Made by a program: the position numbers and the translations under genes. 15,739 nt of DNA, from NCBI GenBank assembly GCA_016297555.1, contig JAEDGK010000043.1, positions 1 to 15,739 on the forward strand, in the 5' to 3' direction. Origin of the DNA: Clostridiaceae bacterium (lineage in GTDB: Bacteria > Bacillota > Clostridia > Oscillospirales > Acutalibacteraceae). The notes beneath the pieces are model-generated. The model saw nothing but the letters and a program-made list of their open reading frames with translations, was not told the DNA's origin and made no database searches. Of the stretch, positions 7,214 to 14,902 are shown piece after piece (positions within the stretch are counted from its first letter, which is position 1; each line of letters begins with the position of its first letter).

Positions 7214-9905
7214 TCAAATGCGCCTCCTCCGCAGGCAAAGTGAATGTGAACACGGTTCCCTGCGGCTTATTGTCCTCAACGGTTATCTCACCGCCGTGAA
7301 CCGATATTATGGATTTGCAGAGCGAAAGCCCCAGCCCGAGGCTGCGGCGGCTGTCGGCAACCTTATTCGCACCGCTGTAAAACATATCAAAAACACATTC
7401 CTTAGCTTCATCGGGTATTCCCGGTCCGTTATCGGCAACGCTGATAACGGCTTTATTCTCCTTACGCTCTGTTGTGACTTTGATATCAGAGCCCGCCTGG
7501 GTATATTTAATTGCGTTGTCAACAATGTTGATAATAACCTGAACTATAAGCTTGGCGTCCATTCTTGCAAGCAAAAACTCATCCTTGTGCTCAACTGAAA
7601 TATTGTGCTCGCAACTTTTACGGTTAATATGTCTCATTGCTTCCGAAACAACATCTTCAACAAGCTCGGCGGATATGTGCAAATTCATCTTGCCGTTTTC
7701 AAGCCGCGTAACCGACAGCAGATTTTCAACAAGATTTATAAGCCACATTGAATCATCGTAGATATCGAAATAAAGCCGATTTTTTGTTGCTTCGTCAAAA
7801 GCGTTGCCGTTGGTAATCAGATTGCTCGCATTGCCGGATATTGAGGTCAGCGGCGTTCTTAAATCGTGAGAAATCGCGCGCAGGAGATTTGAGCGGAGCT
7901 GCTCATTTTGAACCAGAATTGCAGCTTCCTCCTTTTCCTTTGCGTTTTTTTCATTTTCCATTGCAAGCGCGCTCTCGCCGAGAATGGAAAGAATGATGCT
8001 GCTTTCAAAAGCATCGGGAGGATTGTCGCCCACAACTATGCCCGCAACGCCGTAAATATTATTGTTTACTCTGATTGAAAGATAAAGGCATTTTGCGCCT
8101 GCCAGTGTGTCGGTAGTTGCGCCTGCGTGCTTGTTATTTTTAAGCACCCAGTTTGCGGCGGCTCTCTCGCTCTCTGAGGTTAAAATCCCGTCAATTTCTT
8201 CTCCCGAAACGCAGAAAATTCTCGGTTCTTCCAATTCTCCGTCGCTTGCAGGGTAAATAATTATATCTTTATTCAACAGCTTCATAAGCTGATTTGCCGT
8301 AACGGTTATTATTTCATCCTTACCCTCGACGCGCTGAAGAAGCTGGTTGGTATCAAACAAAACCTTGGTTCTGAACGCCGCCCCTGCGGATTGCTTTGCA
8401 TGGTTTTTCAGCCTTGCCGCGAGAGAACCCGTTATAAAAGCCGCCAGGAACATTACCAAAAAAGTAACGGGATACCCGCTTTCATAGGCTAAAAGAGTGT
8501 ATCTCGGCTCGGTGAACAGAAAATTGAAAACAACAACGCTGATTATAGAAGAAACCAAGCTATAAATCTGATTTTTTGTGCTCACGGCGGTTATAAGAAC
8601 GCCGAGAATATAGACGGTTATAATATTTACCTCGGTAAAGCCGAGCATATCAAAAACCATGCCGATAAGGCTTGCCGCAACAAGAATTCCCAAACTTTTA
8701 AGTATATCGGAGGCTGAAAAAACGATACTCGAGAATTTTTTTGATTTTTCAGCGCGGTAGCTTTGGGAAGCCGAGGCGTCGGGAATAACATGGATATCAA
8801 GATTGGGCGCGGCAGCAATCAGCTTTTCGGTAAGCGTAGCTTTGCTGAAAAGATGCTTTTTAGCCGCGGCACTTCTGCCGATAACGATTTTTGAAATGCC
8901 CGATATGCGTGCAAATTCCGCAATCTGATAAGGCACATCATCGCCGTAAACCGTTTCGATTTTTGCTCCGAGCTGCTGGGCAAGCCTGATATTGGAACGC
9001 AGACGCTTTTTGTTTTCATCACTCATTGACGCAAAATCGGGAGTTTCAACAAACAGCGCCGTAAAATCTCCTCTGAATGCGCTCGCCATTCTTGCCGCCG
9101 TTCTGATTATTTTTGCATTTGACGGAGCTGAAGAAAGGCAGACTAAAATATGTTCATCGGTATGATAACTGCCGTTGCTCTTAATTCGCGCGTTTTCGGT
9201 TAAAAGATTAACTCGGTCTGCACAGCGGCGCAGAGCAATTTCTCTGAGTGCGGTCAGATTTTCCATTGTAAAAAATCCCGCAACCGCTCTTTGCGCCTGA
9301 ACCTCGGAATAAACCTTTCCGCTTTGCAGGCGCTCTATAAGATCCTGCGGCTCGATATCCACCAGCTCAACCTGATCGGCATTGTCAAAAACGGAATCGG
9401 GAATTCTCTCTCTGACAGTTACGCCCGTTATTGAAGCTACAAGGTCGTTAAGGCTTTCGATATGCTGAACATTGACCGTCGTGTAAACATCAATGCCTGC
9501 TTTAAGAAGCTCCTCGATATCCTGACAGCGTTTAACATTTCGGCAGCCGGGAGCATTTGTGTGCGCCAGCTCGTCAACCAAAATAAGTTGAGGCTTTCTC
9601 GCAATGGCTGCGTCAATATCAAACTCCTGAAAATTAACGGAATTATATTCAACGGTTTTTGCAGGAATACGCTCTATTCCGTTAGCAAGAGCGGAGGTCT
9701 GCGGGCGGGCGTGAGGCTCAATATAGCCTGCAACAACATCAATTCCTCGGCGTTTTGCGGCATGAGCGGCTTTGAGCATGGCATAGGTTTTACCGACACC
9801 CGCGGCATAGCCGAAAAATATTTTAAGGCTTCCCCTGTTGCCGCCGTTTTCATCACGCTTGATAATTCTGAGAAGCTCGTCGGGATTTTGTCTTTCGCTT
9901 TCCAT
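7206..9905 (-). CDS. kdpD: KdpD-like potassium/c-di-AMP-type sensor histidine kinase
   Basis: The protein is full length at 899 residues (E. coli KdpD is 894). Domains in order are: the KdpD N-domain with a P-loop-like GYAAGVGKT (32-40) and LILVDELAHTN (107-117); a universal-stress-protein domain (about 250-375); four membrane helices (about 404-496); a GAF-type region (about 515-645); HisKA with phosphoacceptor H680 (SHDLRTPLTS); and a catalytic ATPase with the N box (793-800), DNGPGIPD (825-832) and GLGLSL (857-862). The USP domain nearly matches the c-di-AMP motif described for S. aureus KdpD (see findings). I chose ATG at 9905, with AGAGGGGG nine bases upstream. A TTG 39 bases further up (9944) is in frame but has no ribosome site. 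The stop overlaps kdpE. Confidence 0.95.
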   Translation of the reverse strand: MESERQNPDELLRIIKRDENGGNRGSLKIFFGYAAGVGKTYAMLKAAHAAKRRGIDVVAGYIEPHARPQTSALANGIERIPAKTVEYNSVNFQEFDIDAAIARKPQLILVDELAHTNAPGCRNVKRCQDIEELLKAGIDVYTTVNVQHIESLNDLVASITGVTVRERIPDSVFDNADQVELVDIEPQDLIERLQSGKVYSEVQAQRAVAGFFTMENLTALREIALRRCADRVNLLTENARIKSNGSYHTDEHILVCLSSAPSNAKIIRTAARMASAFRGDFTALFVETPDFASMSDENKKRLRSNIRLAQQLGAKIETVYGDDVPYQIAEFARISGISKIVIGRSAAAKKHLFSKATLTEKLIAAAPNLDIHVIPDASASQSYRAEKSKKFSSIVFSASDILKSLGILVAASLIGMVFDMLGFTEVNIITVYILGVLITAVSTKNQIYSLVSSIISVVVFNFLFTEPRYTLLAYESGYPVTFLVMFLAAFITGSLAARLKNHAKQSAGAAFRTKVLFDTNQLLQRVEGKDEIITVTANQLMKLLNKDIIIYPASDGELEEPRIFCVSGEEIDGILTSESERAAANWVLKNNKHAGATTDTLAGAKCLYLSIRVNNNIYGVAGIVVGDNPPDAFESSIILSILGESALAMENEKNAKEKEEAAILVQNEQLRSNLLRAISHDLRTPLTSISGNASNLITNGNAFDEATKNRLYFDIYDDSMWLINLVENLLSVTRLENGKMNLHISAELVEDVVSEAMRHINRKSCEHNISVEHKDEFLLARMDAKLIVQVIINIVDNAIKYTQAGSDIKVTTERKENKAVISVADNGPGIPDEAKECVFDMFYSGANKVADSRRSLGLGLSLCKSIISVHGGEITVEDNKPQGTVFTFTLPAEEAHLNE

Positions 9906-9914
9906 GCTGCCTCG

Positions 9915-9922
9915 CCCCCTCT
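9915..9922 (-). promoter_or_regulatory. Ribosome binding site choosing the kdpD start
   Basis: AGAGGGGG on the minus strand lies nine bases before ATG at 9903-9905. It favours that start over the in-frame TTG at 9942-9944. Confidence 0.65.
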
Positions 9923-9992
9923 TTAAAAAACTGTTGTACTGCAATGCAACCGCCGAAAAGAAAATAAAAATTTCAGTCAGCGGTTATTTTTA

Positions 9993-10021
9993 ATTATATC
10001 ACAATTTTGTTTAAATTTCTA
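9993..10021 (-). promoter_or_regulatory. Internal extended -10 promoter ahead of kdpDE
   Basis: On the minus strand, TGA followed by a perfect TATAAT (9993-9998) has TAGAAA (10016-10021) 17 bases upstream. It begins directly after the stop of the 157-residue gene. The 119-base gap here is the largest in the operon, so sensor and regulator may also be made separately from the transporter. Confidence 0.5.
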
Positions 10022-10024
10022 CCG

Positions 10025-10498
10025 TTAAAAATCACCGCGCATCATTTCAAGCAGCTCTTCGGCAAGCTTTGCGCCCGCCCCGTTGAGCGCTTTCCCTCTC
10101 TGCGCCGCTTCAATGGGAGCAATTTCGGGCAAAATGCACCCCTCGGAATTTTTAGGAGCTATGATTATTTCGTTATGCCCCGTTTCAACTGCATCGGATG
10201 AAAAAACGCCGATATTGATTTTGTCCTCGGAAAGCAGTTCTTTTATCTGACCGCGAGAACCGCAGAAAAGATAAACAGCGCACATAGGGTGCTTCTTTGA
10301 AAAAGCTTCAAGAACTCCGCAAACCGATGCAGCCGAAAACGGGTTTTCAAAAGCAATCCGCACGCTTTCGCGGCTGTGTAAATCCTGTCCGCAAATTATG
10401 TTTTCGTTTTCATCAACCGCCGAATCTATTTTTTTCATTACAAAATAGCCGAAAACTATCATTGCCGCCACGCACGGAAGGAAAATTATGTATTTCAT
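10025..10498 (-). CDS. Unknown membrane-anchored protein in the potassium operon
   Basis: I do not recognise this 157-residue protein. It has one N-terminal membrane helix (3-20). Residues 46-115 alternate strand, helix, strand, helix, strand (VRIAF, an Ala-rich helix with EAFSKKHP, AVYLFCG, IKELLSED, INIGVFS). This resembles the first lobe of a type-2 periplasmic-binding or LysR effector fold, in which a helix ending FxxxxP precedes a strand and a GxIDIGIF-like strand closes the lobe. The second lobe seems missing or very short. GGAGA lies nine bases before the ATG. The gene lies 20 bases after ktrA and 119 before kdpD, so it is co-transcribed with the K+ system. It could be a sensor accessory or channel subunit (inference). 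It is not KdpC: length and motifs differ. Confidence 0.75.
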   Translation of the reverse strand: MKYIIFLPCVAAMIVFGYFVMKKIDSAVDENENIICGQDLHSRESVRIAFENPFSAASVCGVLEAFSKKHPMCAVYLFCGSRGQIKELLSEDKINIGVFSSDAVETGHNEIIIAPKNSEGCILPEIAPIEAAQRGKALNGAGAKLAEELLEMMRGDF

Positions 10499-10518
10499 AA
10501 AAACGCATCTCCGTTATT

Positions 10519-11166
10519 TTAAATATGAAAGCACTTGTGAATACTTTTCATATCGCCTAAAACGAGCATGGTTTCATCGCTGTTCAAATATGTATCAGAG
10601 GTTATGTTCATATTCAGCCTGCCGTTTTGTTTAAGAGCCATAAGATTTATATTGAATTTTTTGCGTATATCAAGCTGACCTACGCTCTTTCCGACCCAGC
10701 CGTGAGGAACGGAAACCTCAAAAACCGCATAGCCGTCCGCAAGCTCGATATAATCAAAAATATGGTCGGAGCTGTATCTGATAGCCGTCCAGTTTGCAAG
10801 CTGTTTCTCGGGATAAACGATTTCGTCAGCTCCGTTTCTGAGCAAAAACTTGGCGTGAACATCTCTTGCCGCTCTCGACACTATTTTTTTTGCACCGAGC
10901 TCTTTTAAAAAAGATGTGGTTTCAAGCGAGCTTTGAAAATCATCGCCGATGGCAACGATGCACACATCAAAGTTACGCACGCCGAGCGAGCGCAGAAACT
11001 CAATGTTTGTGCCGTCGCCTATCTGTGCATTTGTAACATAGGGCAAAATCTCGTCCACCCTGCTCTCCTGTTTATCAACCGCCATTACCTGATGGTTAAG
11101 CTCATTGAGCTTCATTGCAATATGTCTGCCGAAACGGCCGAGACCTATAAGCAAAACAGATTTCAT
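10519..11166 (-). CDS. ktrA: KtrA/TrkA-type RCK gating subunit for K+ uptake
   Basis: This 215-residue cytosolic protein forms the regulatory ring of a Ktr channel. The RCK_N domain has a nucleotide-binding GLGRFG (8-13), D31 at the end of the second strand, GDGTN (50-54) and the usual AIGDD turn (72-76). RCK_C spans about 136-215. In this family, ATP/ADP binding at RCK_N sets channel opening and RCK_C can bind c-di-AMP; this is family knowledge, not read here. It follows ktrB by 45 bases and has AAGGA 12 bases before the ATG. Confidence 0.92.
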   Translation of the reverse strand: MKSVLLIGLGRFGRHIAMKLNELNHQVMAVDKQESRVDEILPYVTNAQIGDGTNIEFLRSLGVRNFDVCIVAIGDDFQSSLETTSFLKELGAKKIVSRAARDVHAKFLLRNGADEIVYPEKQLANWTAIRYSSDHIFDYIELADGYAVFEVSVPHGWVGKSVGQLDIRKKFNINLMALKQNGRLNMNITSDTYLNSDETMLVLGDMKSIHKCFHI

Positions 11167-11211
11167 TTTTTATTACCATTCCTTTCCGAAAAAGCTTTCG
11201 ATACTACCGTT

Positions 11212-12546
11212 TTAACCCACCGTTATTTTTTCCTGAGGATATCTTGAATGCTCCGTGCCTGATTTTGAAAATGCGGCAAAAATCAATGTAAGACCGCCGA
11301 CCCGTCCGAAGAACATAAGGACTGCTAAAATCATCTGCGACGCAATCCCGAGGCTCGGAGTTATGCCCAAGGTCAGCCCGACCGTGCCGATTGCCGAAGC
11401 CGTTTCAAAAAGCGCCGTGAGTATCGGCAGATTTTCAAGCCTGCTGATTATCATACCGCTTATTAAGAAAAGCGAAACATACATCAGTGCAACGGTTGCC
11501 GCATTGCGCTCCGTTCCGCTTGCAACTCGGCGGCGAAAAAAGTGAGTGCTCTCTTTTTTGCGAAAAACCGACATTGCACATGAAAGCAGAACTGCAAGCG
11601 TTGTGGTTTTCATACCTCCCGCCGTTGAACCGGGGGAGCCGCCCGTGAGCATCAAAACTATTGTAAGGAGCTGTCCGGTTTCGCTGAGCTGAGTCAAATC
11701 CACCGTGTTGAAGCCTGCGGTTCTCGGAGTTACGGATTGAAACAGCGAGCTCCATATACGCTTTACAATCGGCATATCCGAGAATTCAAAGAAAAAGAAA
11801 TAAACGGCGGGCAAGGCTATTAAAATCCCCGTAACCGTAAGTATTACCTTGGTCTGCATACGGTATTTTCTGAAACGCAGGCCGTTTCTGCCGATATCGT
11901 CCCATGTAAAAAAGCCGATACCGCCTATTATTATCAGGAGCATAACAACCGAATTCAGAATGGGCGACGCCGAATATGATGTGAAAGAAGAAAACGGTTC
12001 TTTAACGCCTGTCAGGTCAAAGCCCGCGTTGCAAAACGCCGAAACGGAATGAAACAGAGCGTACCACACGCCTTTAAGCGGACCGAATTCCCTGCAAAAA
12101 ACAAAGGAAAGCAAAACCGTTCCGATAAGCTCTGCGGTAAGAGTAACTTTCAGAATGAAGCCCGTCATTCTGACTATTCCGCCCACATGGGGCGCCGCAA
12201 TGGCTTCCTGCATGGTGCTGCGCTGCATAAGACCGATTTTTCTGCCCGAAAAAATTGCAATGGACGCGGCTGCTGTTACAACACCCATTCCGCCCACCTG
12301 AATAAGAAGCAGAATAACAAGCTGACCGAAAAACGACCAATATGTTGCCGTATCATGCAGAACAAGCCCCGTTACGCAAACAGCGGAGGTCGCAGTAAAA
12401 GCAGCGTCCGAAAACGAAGCGCTTCCCGGCTGACGGGTAGCCGCCGGAAGCATAAGCAAAATAGTTCCGAGCAATATAACTGAGAGAAAGCTTAGTATTA
12501 TAATTTGAAAAGAGGACATATGCCTGTTTTTATGCCCAACTCGCAT
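11212..12546 (-). CDS. ktrB: KtrB/TrkH-type K+ channel subunit
   Basis: This 444-residue membrane protein has the fourfold M1-P-M2 layout of the SKT family. Four filter loops each keep the key glycine: TSAVCVTGL (G60), SAFCNAGF (G175), TPRTAGF (G278) and SAIGTVGL (G390). The flexible intramembrane gate loop GGSPGSTAGGMKTTT is at 302-316, and the family arginine R415 (FFGRVGGLT) is present. Length and the absence of the two extra TrkH N-terminal helices favour KtrB. It mediates K+ uptake, usually with Na+ dependence, and is gated by KtrA. It is first in the operon, with GGGGTGA before the ATG. No clear -35/-10 pair precedes it; instead there is a long inverted repeat (12585-12659). Confidence 0.94.
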   Translation of the reverse strand: MRVGHKNRHMSSFQIIILSFLSVILLGTILLMLPAATRQPGSASFSDAAFTATSAVCVTGLVLHDTATYWSFFGQLVILLLIQVGGMGVVTAAASIAIFSGRKIGLMQRSTMQEAIAAPHVGGIVRMTGFILKVTLTAELIGTVLLSFVFCREFGPLKGVWYALFHSVSAFCNAGFDLTGVKEPFSSFTSYSASPILNSVVMLLIIIGGIGFFTWDDIGRNGLRFRKYRMQTKVILTVTGILIALPAVYFFFFEFSDMPIVKRIWSSLFQSVTPRTAGFNTVDLTQLSETGQLLTIVLMLTGGSPGSTAGGMKTTTLAVLLSCAMSVFRKKESTHFFRRRVASGTERNAATVALMYVSLFLISGMIISRLENLPILTALFETASAIGTVGLTLGITPSLGIASQMILAVLMFFGRVGGLTLIFAAFSKSGTEHSRYPQEKITVG

Positions 12547-12584
12547 TTCTTCACCCCGCGGCGATATTTATTGCCTTTATGCGG

Positions 12585-12659
12585 CGTCTTTATGATATCT
12601 TAATTTTCATTAAGCGCGCATAAGGAAAAACCATTCCGTATTAAGATTGCATAAAGACG
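12585..12659. repeat. Long inverted repeat in the ktrB/subtilase intergenic region
   Basis: Arms 12585-12604 and 12640-12659 pair at 18 of 20 positions: CGTCTTTATG, a two-base mismatch, then ATCTTAAT. A second small hairpin, CTTAAT-TTTC-ATTAAG (12599-12614), shares the left arm and would compete with the long one. CTTTATG or its complement occurs at 12575-12581, 12588-12594 and 12650-12656, with a near copy (CATAAGG) at 12619-12625. It lies 40-115 bases before the ktrB start. It could be an operator for a dimeric regulator or, in the transcript, a folded leader. Confidence 0.7.
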
Positions 12660-12726
12660 GCGAACACTCGGTCAGCTTCTTTAATTTGTCCGATTTAAAA
12701 TGACCGTTCAACATTTTAAAAACTAA

Positions 12727-12755
12727 TTGACTATTGTCGGCAGGTGTAATATACT
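12727..12755 (+). promoter_or_regulatory. Sigma-A promoter for the subtilase-pqqD unit
   Basis: TTGACT (12727-12732) and TATACT (12750-12755) are 17 bases apart, each five of six consensus bases. Transcription would start near 12762, giving a leader of about 30 bases. Confidence 0.75.
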
Positions 12756-12792
12756 TTAAATATATAAGGCTTTGGGGAGATGAAGTCGCTCA

Positions 12793-14592
12793 ATGAAGAA
12801 AAGGCTTTTAAGAATAATTGCGCTCGCCGTTGCGGCGGTTTGTCTGTTTTCGCAGTATGCCGTCGCCTCGGTTTCGCCGAATATAATCCGCGTTAATTCA
12901 AACACCGAATTTGCCGTTGAGGCGGCAAAAATCGCCGCAGAATATGAGCGGCAGACCGATTTTTCGGCAGAAGATTGCAGAATAATCGGCAAAGTGTTGT
13001 CGGACGGCTTTGATTTCGGCGAATACGGCGCAGCCAAAGGCGTTATCGGGGCTGACGGTCGGTTTGTTTTGCAGTTTAAAAGCGAAGAAGCGGCAAGCAA
13101 CTGTCTGGCGATGCTTAACGCCGATGCAAAAGCGGCATACGCCGAGCGTGACGCGGTTATCTGCACAAACTCCGAAGAAGCCGACGGAAACGGCTCTCTT
13201 TCTTGGGGAACGGCGGCAATCGAAGCCGATAAATATTCCGAATATCTCGGCGGACTTGAGCTTGAAAGAAGCGTTACCGTTGCAATCGTTGACAGCGGCG
13301 TTGCCGAAATAGATTTTTTAAAAGACAAGCTGGTTGCGGGATATGATTTTATCGACGCTGATAATGACCCGTCAAATGACATAAGCTCCGACAGCCACGG
13401 CACTTTTATTGCAAGCATAATTGCAGACTGCACTCAAAACGCTCCCGTTAAAATAATGCCCGTCAGAGTTATCGATTCAAAAAATGCTCTTATAATGAAC
13501 GCAGTCAACGGGATTTACTATGCCGTTGACAACGGCGCTCAGGTGTTGAATGCAAGCTTCGGAGGCGCACTTTCAAAGCAATATTGCAGAATGCTTGATG
13601 AAGCTCTTGCTTATGCACAGGCAAACGATGTCTGCGTTGTTGCCAGCGCGGGCAACGAGGGCATAAATACAAACGATTACTGCCCCGCTCACAACATCAG
13701 CGCAATAACCGTAACCTCTCTTTATGAAAATCTCAGCTTTGCTGACGGGCTTTCAAACTACGGCAAAGAGGTTGATGTGTGCGCTCCGGGAATGAATATA
13801 ACCGGATATTCCGCCTCGGGAGAGCTGAAAAAGCTAAGCGGAACTTCTATGGCGGCAGCTTTTATTTCCGCTTCTGCGGCACTTTTCAGGCTTGAACACC
13901 CCGAATGTAACGCGCTCCAAACTCAGGACGCCATAAAAAAAAGCTGCGCTGATTTGGGCAGCGCAGGCTTTGATATATATTACGGCTACGGAATTCCCCG
14001 GCTTTCAAAATTCATAACCGACAAAACGGTTTATGCCGAGGGCATAAGCATTTCGGAAACTTCGGCAGTTCTTGCCGCAGGCGAAAGCAAGGCTCTTTTT
14101 GCAGAGGTTTTGCCTGCAAATGCAAGCAACAGAGCGGTTGAGTGGACAAGCAGCGCACCGCAGACCGTATCCGTTGATTCCGACGGAGTTTTGACGGCTC
14201 TGGCAGAAGGCACGGCAGTTATCACCGCCAAATCGATTGACGGTGAATATAAGGCAAAGGCTGAAATCACCGTCAGCGGCAGGCTTGTTCCTCCGAGCGT
14301 TGTTTCTTTGAGCGTTGTGTCTCCCCCGAGCAAAACGAAATATATCTACAAAAGCGGAGAACAGCTCGAGCTTGACGGGCTTGTGCTCGAAGCGGTTTAT
14401 TCCGACGGAAGCAAAAAAACGGTGACCGCCGAGCAAGGCATAACTGCTTCCGGCTTTTCGACCTCGTCCGTCGGCGAAAAAACCGTAACGGTTGAATACG
14501 GCGGCTGCACGGCAAGCTTCAAAATAACCGTTGAATACGCTTGGTGGCAACTGATAATCCGAATTCTGCTGCTCGGCTTTTTGTGGTATTGA
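12793..14592 (+). CDS. Secreted subtilisin-family (S8) protease with Ig-like domains
   Basis: The 599-residue protein has a signal peptide (1-26), a propeptide-like region (about 30-130) and an S8 catalytic domain (about 135-408). The triad is D167 (VDSGV), H202 (SHGT) and S352 (GTSMAAA); the oxyanion asparagine is N288 (SAGNEG). The Pro that usually follows GTSMA is replaced by Ala. A Big_2-type Ig domain (about 413-495, with AVEWTSS and GVLTALAEGTAVITA) and a Big_3-type domain (about 503-582, with YKSGEQLELDGL and TVEYGG) follow. The protein ends in a hydrophobic, Trp-rich tail (584-599), probably a membrane anchor. GGGGAG lies 13 bases before the ATG, rather far. It is followed 34 bases later by a PqqD-like gene, so the two form an operon. 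The substrate is unknown. Confidence 0.93.
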   Translation: MKKRLLRIIALAVAAVCLFSQYAVASVSPNIIRVNSNTEFAVEAAKIAAEYERQTDFSAEDCRIIGKVLSDGFDFGEYGAAKGVIGADGRFVLQFKSEEAASNCLAMLNADAKAAYAERDAVICTNSEEADGNGSLSWGTAAIEADKYSEYLGGLELERSVTVAIVDSGVAEIDFLKDKLVAGYDFIDADNDPSNDISSDSHGTFIASIIADCTQNAPVKIMPVRVIDSKNALIMNAVNGIYYAVDNGAQVLNASFGGALSKQYCRMLDEALAYAQANDVCVVASAGNEGINTNDYCPAHNISAITVTSLYENLSFADGLSNYGKEVDVCAPGMNITGYSASGELKKLSGTSMAAAFISASAALFRLEHPECNALQTQDAIKKSCADLGSAGFDIYYGYGIPRLSKFITDKTVYAEGISISETSAVLAAGESKALFAEVLPANASNRAVEWTSSAPQTVSVDSDGVLTALAEGTAVITAKSIDGEYKAKAEITVSGRLVPPSVVSLSVVSPPSKTKYIYKSGEQLELDGLVLEAVYSDGSKKTVTAEQGITASGFSTSSVGEKTVTVEYGGCTASFKITVEYAWWQLIIRILLLGFLWY

Positions 14593-14626
14593 CGAAGCAC
14601 TAATTTAAATAAGAGGGTATTTTGCT

Positions 14627-14902
14627 ATGGAAAAAGAAAAATATTGCATAAAACCGGGCTATCTTATGCGAGAAATCGCAGGAGAATATCTCGCCGTGCC
14701 GACAGACGCGCAAAACGGCTCGGGTCATATTGTCATTTTAAATATCGTCAGCAAGCTGCTCTGGGAGGAGCTTCAAACCGAAAAAACGCTTGACGAGCTT
14801 GTTAAAGCCGTTACCGCCGAGTTTGAAGTTTCGCCCGAGGAGGCAGCCGAGGATATCGCGGATTTCATTAAACAGCTCGAAGAGAATAACTTGATAAAGT
14901 GA
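14627..14902 (+). CDS. Stand-alone PqqD-like (RiPP-recognition-element fold) protein
   Basis: This 91-residue protein matches the PqqD family in length and pattern: YLMREIAGEYLAVP (12-25) as the first strands, then LNIVSKLLWEEL (38-49), TLDELVKAV (54-62) and EEAAEDIADFIKQLEENNLI (71-90) as the winged helix. In PQQ and other RiPP pathways such proteins bind the leader peptide and deliver it to a modifying enzyme. Stand-alone copies in Clostridia often have no proven partner. AGAGGG lies nine bases before the ATG. It is co-transcribed with the subtilase. No radical-SAM enzyme, precursor peptide or exporter is visible, and the next frame overlaps its stop by GTGA but is broken. Confidence 0.85.
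   Translation: MEKEKYCIKPGYLMREIAGEYLAVPTDAQNGSGHIVILNIVSKLLWEELQTEKTLDELVKAVTAEFEVSPEEAAEDIADFIKQLEENNLIK

Noticed and set aside
9906..9944. Upstream TTG start for kdpD adding 13 residues
   Set aside because: No ribosome site before it, whereas ATG at 9905 has AGAGGGGG at good spacing.
10025..10498. KdpC subunit, because of its place beside kdpD
   Set aside because: Shorter than KdpC, lacks KdpC motifs, and no kdpA or kdpB is nearby.
12547..12792. ydaO-type c-di-AMP riboswitch upstream of ktrB
   Set aside because: Expected because it controls ktrAB in Bacillus, but I cannot find its conserved blocks; only the inverted repeats are supported.
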